Source of the DNA: Sphingorhabdus wooponensis
GTDB lineage: Bacteria; Pseudomonadota; Alphaproteobacteria; Sphingomonadales; Sphingomonadaceae
Direction of reading: 5' to 3'
Assembly: GCF_003933235.1 (NCBI RefSeq)
Contig: NZ_RWJI01000001.1
Span: 1,308,001 to 1,372,000, forward strand
Length of the DNA: 64,000 nucleotides
In this document: piece by piece, positions 61,342 to 64,000 of the stretch
Numbering within the stretch: position 1 is the stretch's first letter
Layout: each line of letters opens with the position of its first letter
Position numbers and translations under genes: made by a program
Notes under the pieces: generated by a model
The model's database searches: none
Told to the model about the DNA's origin: nothing
The model's input: only the letters and a program-made list of their open reading frames with translations

Positions 61342-64000
61342 TTATCCTTGAACTTGAGCAGAATTTGCAGCCTTAGCCGCATCCCCGCGCACCACCAGAA
61401 GGTACATGGCTGGCGTGACAATACGTGATAGCAAAGTCGAAGAAATCAACCCCCCAATCAACACGATGGCGAGCGGCCCATACAGGCTGCCACCAAACAA
61501 TGCGAGTGGCATTAGACCGCCAATAGCGGTCACAGATGTCAACAACACCGGAAGGAATCTTACTTCGCCAGCCTTTTCAATCGCTTCGCGAAGACCAAGA
61601 CCGCGCTTGCGCAACTGGGTGGTGAAATCGACCAGCAATATGGAGTTTTTAATCTCAATCCCGACCAACGCAATGAAGCCAATGATTGCAAGGAAGGACA
61701 GGTTGTTGCCAGTAAGCACCAAAGCGATAAGGCCTCCGAAAGTACCCAAGGGAATTACGCCAGCAACGACCAAAGCCTCCTTAAATCGGCCAAATTCGGC
61801 GACCAATATGGCGAATATGCTAAACAACGCCACCATCACAACGGGACCAAAGCCAGCGAAGGTATCATTGATTTTCTCAGCCTCGCCGCCAACGGCGATC
61901 GAGTAACCAGCTTTAAGCGGGATCTGATCCATCTTCTCTCGTGCGTCCAGATTGACCTTAGATACAACGACGCCGTTGTTAATCTGCGCTGTGACGCCAA
62001 CATAACGTTGCAAATTATACCGATAAATGGCGGCGGGCGTTGATTCCAGCGTAGGGTTAGAAATCTCCGCCAATTGCACTGCTTGGCCGCTGCGGTTGGA
62101 CACATAGATTGATTCCAACGCTGAAACCGGCTGCGTCTCCGCAAGTGGCAAACGGACGACAACCGGGTAGCTGTCCCCTTCTGTGTCACGATAAGTGCCG
62201 GCCCGCTCACCGCTAAGAGCAAGCCGTATCGCGCGCCGAGCCGCGCCAGCCGGTACATCCAGCAACGCTGCTTTGGCGTCGTCGACGCGGATGTCCAAAT
62301 CGACCTTATCAAACGCAACGGGGTTGTTAATATCTCTGGTGCCGGGCGTATCGCGTAAGACTTGCTCCATTTGCCCCGCCAGGCGCTTCAGCTCATCTTG
62401 ATCAGGACCATAAACGCGGAATTCAACAGGGGCGTTGATGGGCGCACCGTTTTGAAACAACACCAGCTTAATCCGTGCGCCTGATATCTGGTCCAATTGC
62501 TTACGCAATCTGTCCACCATCGCGCGCGATTTCGCTCCCTGCCAATTGTCCATGATGGCGAGAACTTCTCCATGGGTCGGGTTCTCTCCGCGCTGAAAAA
62601 CATTGTAGAAAACGGGCGGATTGTAGCTGCCGACATTTTCAGCACGTACTTTGATCGCAGGTTCCGTTTTTAGTATCGCAGAGACTTGCCGCACAATGCG
62701 CCCCGTTTCGGCGACACTCGCACCTTGCTCTGCCTCTATTGTAACCCGAAAGTAGGATGTGTCGGCATTTGGAAACAGGCTAAAACCAAGCAATGGCACC
62801 AAAAGAAATGCGGCACAGGTGCAAATCAAAGCACCCCATACGGAGCGGCGGGGCCGGTCTAGCGCCCAATGAAGCATGGGGTGATAAAAACGGTCAATTT
62901 TGCGCATCAACCATTGCAAAAGTGGGCTGCCATCCTCCGGCTCATCGCCTTTGAGAAGTCGGCTCGCTAGAAACGGAACTATAGTGAGCGAAACAATCAT
63001 TGATGCCGTAATTGTTGCAACGATGGTGCCGATGAAGCTCTGGATAAATTTACCCGCCCCTTCAGGTAAAAAGAACAAGGGCAAAAAGGCAAAGACCAAC
63101 ACGCCGGTTGACCCCAACACCGCCATCGTAATTTCTTTGGTACCGTCAATTGCGGCTTGGCTGCGGCTTTTTCCCATGCGCAGGTGTCGCGAGATATTCT
63201 CGACGACTACAATGGAGTCATCGACCAATAATCCTAATGTCAGGATGAAGCCTGCAACCACCAATTGGCTAAGGTTAAAACCATAAGCTGATATCGCCAG
63301 CAGTCCCGATGCAATCGAGAGTGGGATAGATATCATCACGATAACAGACGCACGCCAGCCTAAGGGCAGCAAGGTTATGAGGACGAGAAAAAGGGCAATT
63401 GCAAAGTCGCGCGCAAGCTCGTTTAGGCGCTTGCGAATATCCTTGCTTTGGTCAAACTGGATAACCGCCTGTATGTCGGGCGGCAATAATTTCTGTTGCC
63501 GTGCAAGCTCTTCGACCAATCGGTTCCGCAATTTGGTCGCGTCGGTACCTTGTTTTTGATTGGCGGTAATGAATACGGCGCGCTTGCCATTATGGCTTAC
63601 TTTCACGCGCTGTTCCGCAGCGCTGATTTTCACGTCGGCTACATCGCCGACACGAATTATCGAACCATCGTTCGTCCGGATCGGAAGATTGCGAATTCTT
63701 TCGAGGTCGCGAAACGCGCCCCCTGTCTCCACATTGAACCTGCGCGCGCCGCTAATAACGGCACCCGCAGGTACATCTGCTCCGCCAATACGGATCGCAT
63801 CGACCACAACACTGGCAGGCAAACGCAGTTCCGCTAGTTTCCCTGAATTGATCGCCACGCTAATTTCCGGCTGCGGCAGGCCGTAAATTTCAGCTTGTCG
63901 AACCTCCTTATACCGTCCCAAAGCCTCGCTGACATCACGGGCATATTTCTCCATCCGATACCAGCTTGCACTGTCGCTCAGCAGTGCGATTTGGAGAATT
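61342..64000 (-). CDS. RND efflux transporter permease, partial (5' end beyond window)
   Basis: The frame is open to the window edge (coding ILQIALLSDSASWYRMEKY before the first internal Met at 63954), so the true start lies outside; about 886 residues are visible of an expected 1000 or more. Present are the end of the first porter loop, helices 2-7 with LGLLVDDSIVVVENI, a second loop and C-terminal helices with ALVGIEIKNSILLVDF. It is a different subgroup from the pump at 26792. Its adaptor, if linked, should lie beyond 64000. Confidence 0.9.
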   Translation of the reverse strand, partial: ILQIALLSDSASWYRMEKYARDVSEALGRYKEVRQAEIYGLPQPEISVAINSGKLAELRLPASVVVDAIRIGGADVPAGAVISGARRFNVETGGAFRDLERIRNLPIRTNDGSIIRVGDVADVKISAAEQRVKVSHNGKRAVFITANQKQGTDATKLRNRLVEELARQQKLLPPDIQAVIQFDQSKDIRKRLNELARDFAIALFLVLITLLPLGWRASVIVMISIPLSIASGLLAISAYGFNLSQLVVAGFILTLGLLVDDSIVVVENISRHLRMGKSRSQAAIDGTKEITMAVLGSTGVLVFAFLPLFFLPEGAGKFIQSFIGTIVATITASMIVSLTIVPFLASRLLKGDEPEDGSPLLQWLMRKIDRFYHPMLHWALDRPRRSVWGALICTCAAFLLVPLLGFSLFPNADTSYFRVTIEAEQGASVAETGRIVRQVSAILKTEPAIKVRAENVGSYNPPVFYNVFQRGENPTHGEVLAIMDNWQGAKSRAMVDRLRKQLDQISGARIKLVLFQNGAPINAPVEFRVYGPDQDELKRLAGQMEQVLRDTPGTRDINNPVAFDKVDLDIRVDDAKAALLDVPAGAARRAIRLALSGERAGTYRDTEGDSYPVVVRLPLAETQPVSALESIYVSNRSGQAVQLAEISNPTLESTPAAIYRYNLQRYVGVTAQINNGVVVSKVNLDAREKMDQIPLKAGYSIAVGGEAEKINDTFAGFGPVVMVALFSIFAILVAEFGRFKEALVVAGVIPLGTFGGLIALVLTGNNLSFLAIIGFIALVGIEIKNSILLVDFTTQLRKRGLGLREAIEKAGEVRFLPVLLTSVTAIGGLMPLALFGGSLYGPLAIVLIGGLISSTLLSRIVTPAMYLLVVRGDAAKAANSAQVQG

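Overview
The window reads as a chromosomal segment of an alphaproteobacterium, most likely a sphingomonad (Sphingomonadales, in the Sphingorhabdus/Sphingopyxis range). This is inferred from protein flavour: a plug-type TonB receptor, a DUF3297 protein, a class I-like PHA synthase with intracellular depolymerase, several HAE-1-type RND pumps, and moderately GC-rich coding DNA. No rRNA or species marker is present, so the genus is a guess.

Layout. 1-6.1 kb: M48 metalloprotease with TPRs, DsbA-like oxidoreductase, rlmE and a Ppx/GppA phosphatase, tRNA-Gln(CTG) behind a clear promoter, AbgT transporter. 6.1-9.4 kb: a three-gene MacAB-like export operon. 9.6-14.3 kb: ferredoxin-NADP reductase, aldose 1-epimerase (its N-terminus has no normal start codon), an XpaC/TelA pair and an arylesterase lipoprotein. 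14.3-17.5 kb: a YbbA/YbbP-type ABC transporter divergent from the arylesterase. 17.5-25.3 kb: BASS-type transporter, TypA, YhiN-type flavoprotein, DUF3297, serine hydrolase, two small membrane proteins, MnmA. 25.6-29.9 kb: RND adaptor and pump. 30.0-38.3 kb: DUF445, PHA depolymerase and synthase, class A-type serine hydrolase, OmpR-type response regulator, ABC-F ATPase.

38.4-43.8 kb is the most unusual part: an apparent bacteriocin (class II microcin-like) locus. Two precursor genes share an almost identical 30-residue double-glycine leader. Each is followed at once by a small membrane-protein gene: a 64-aa two-helix protein after the first and a PrsW-like intramembrane protease homologue after the second. 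Between the cassettes lies a broken 5' copy of the HlyD-type export adaptor. The intact adaptor and a C39-peptidase ABC transporter follow. Parts of this stretch are very AT-rich, pointing to transfer and cassette shuffling. The ABC transporter runs 32 bp into the 3' end of convergent lepA.

43.8-64 kb: lepA, then a likely restriction-modification island (HTH-fused cytosine-5 methyltransferase plus a candidate PD-(D/E)XK nuclease) directly upstream of rpoB-rpoC. rpoBC has a good sigma70-like promoter, a leader of about 190 nt and a strong terminator. A TonB receptor, a small lipoprotein, galU, msrA and the 3' part of another RND pump complete the window.

Most of the window is housekeeping with ordinary operon structure. 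The bacteriocin locus and the restriction-modification island are the two accessory regions. No CRISPR array, insertion sequence, integrase or rRNA gene was seen.
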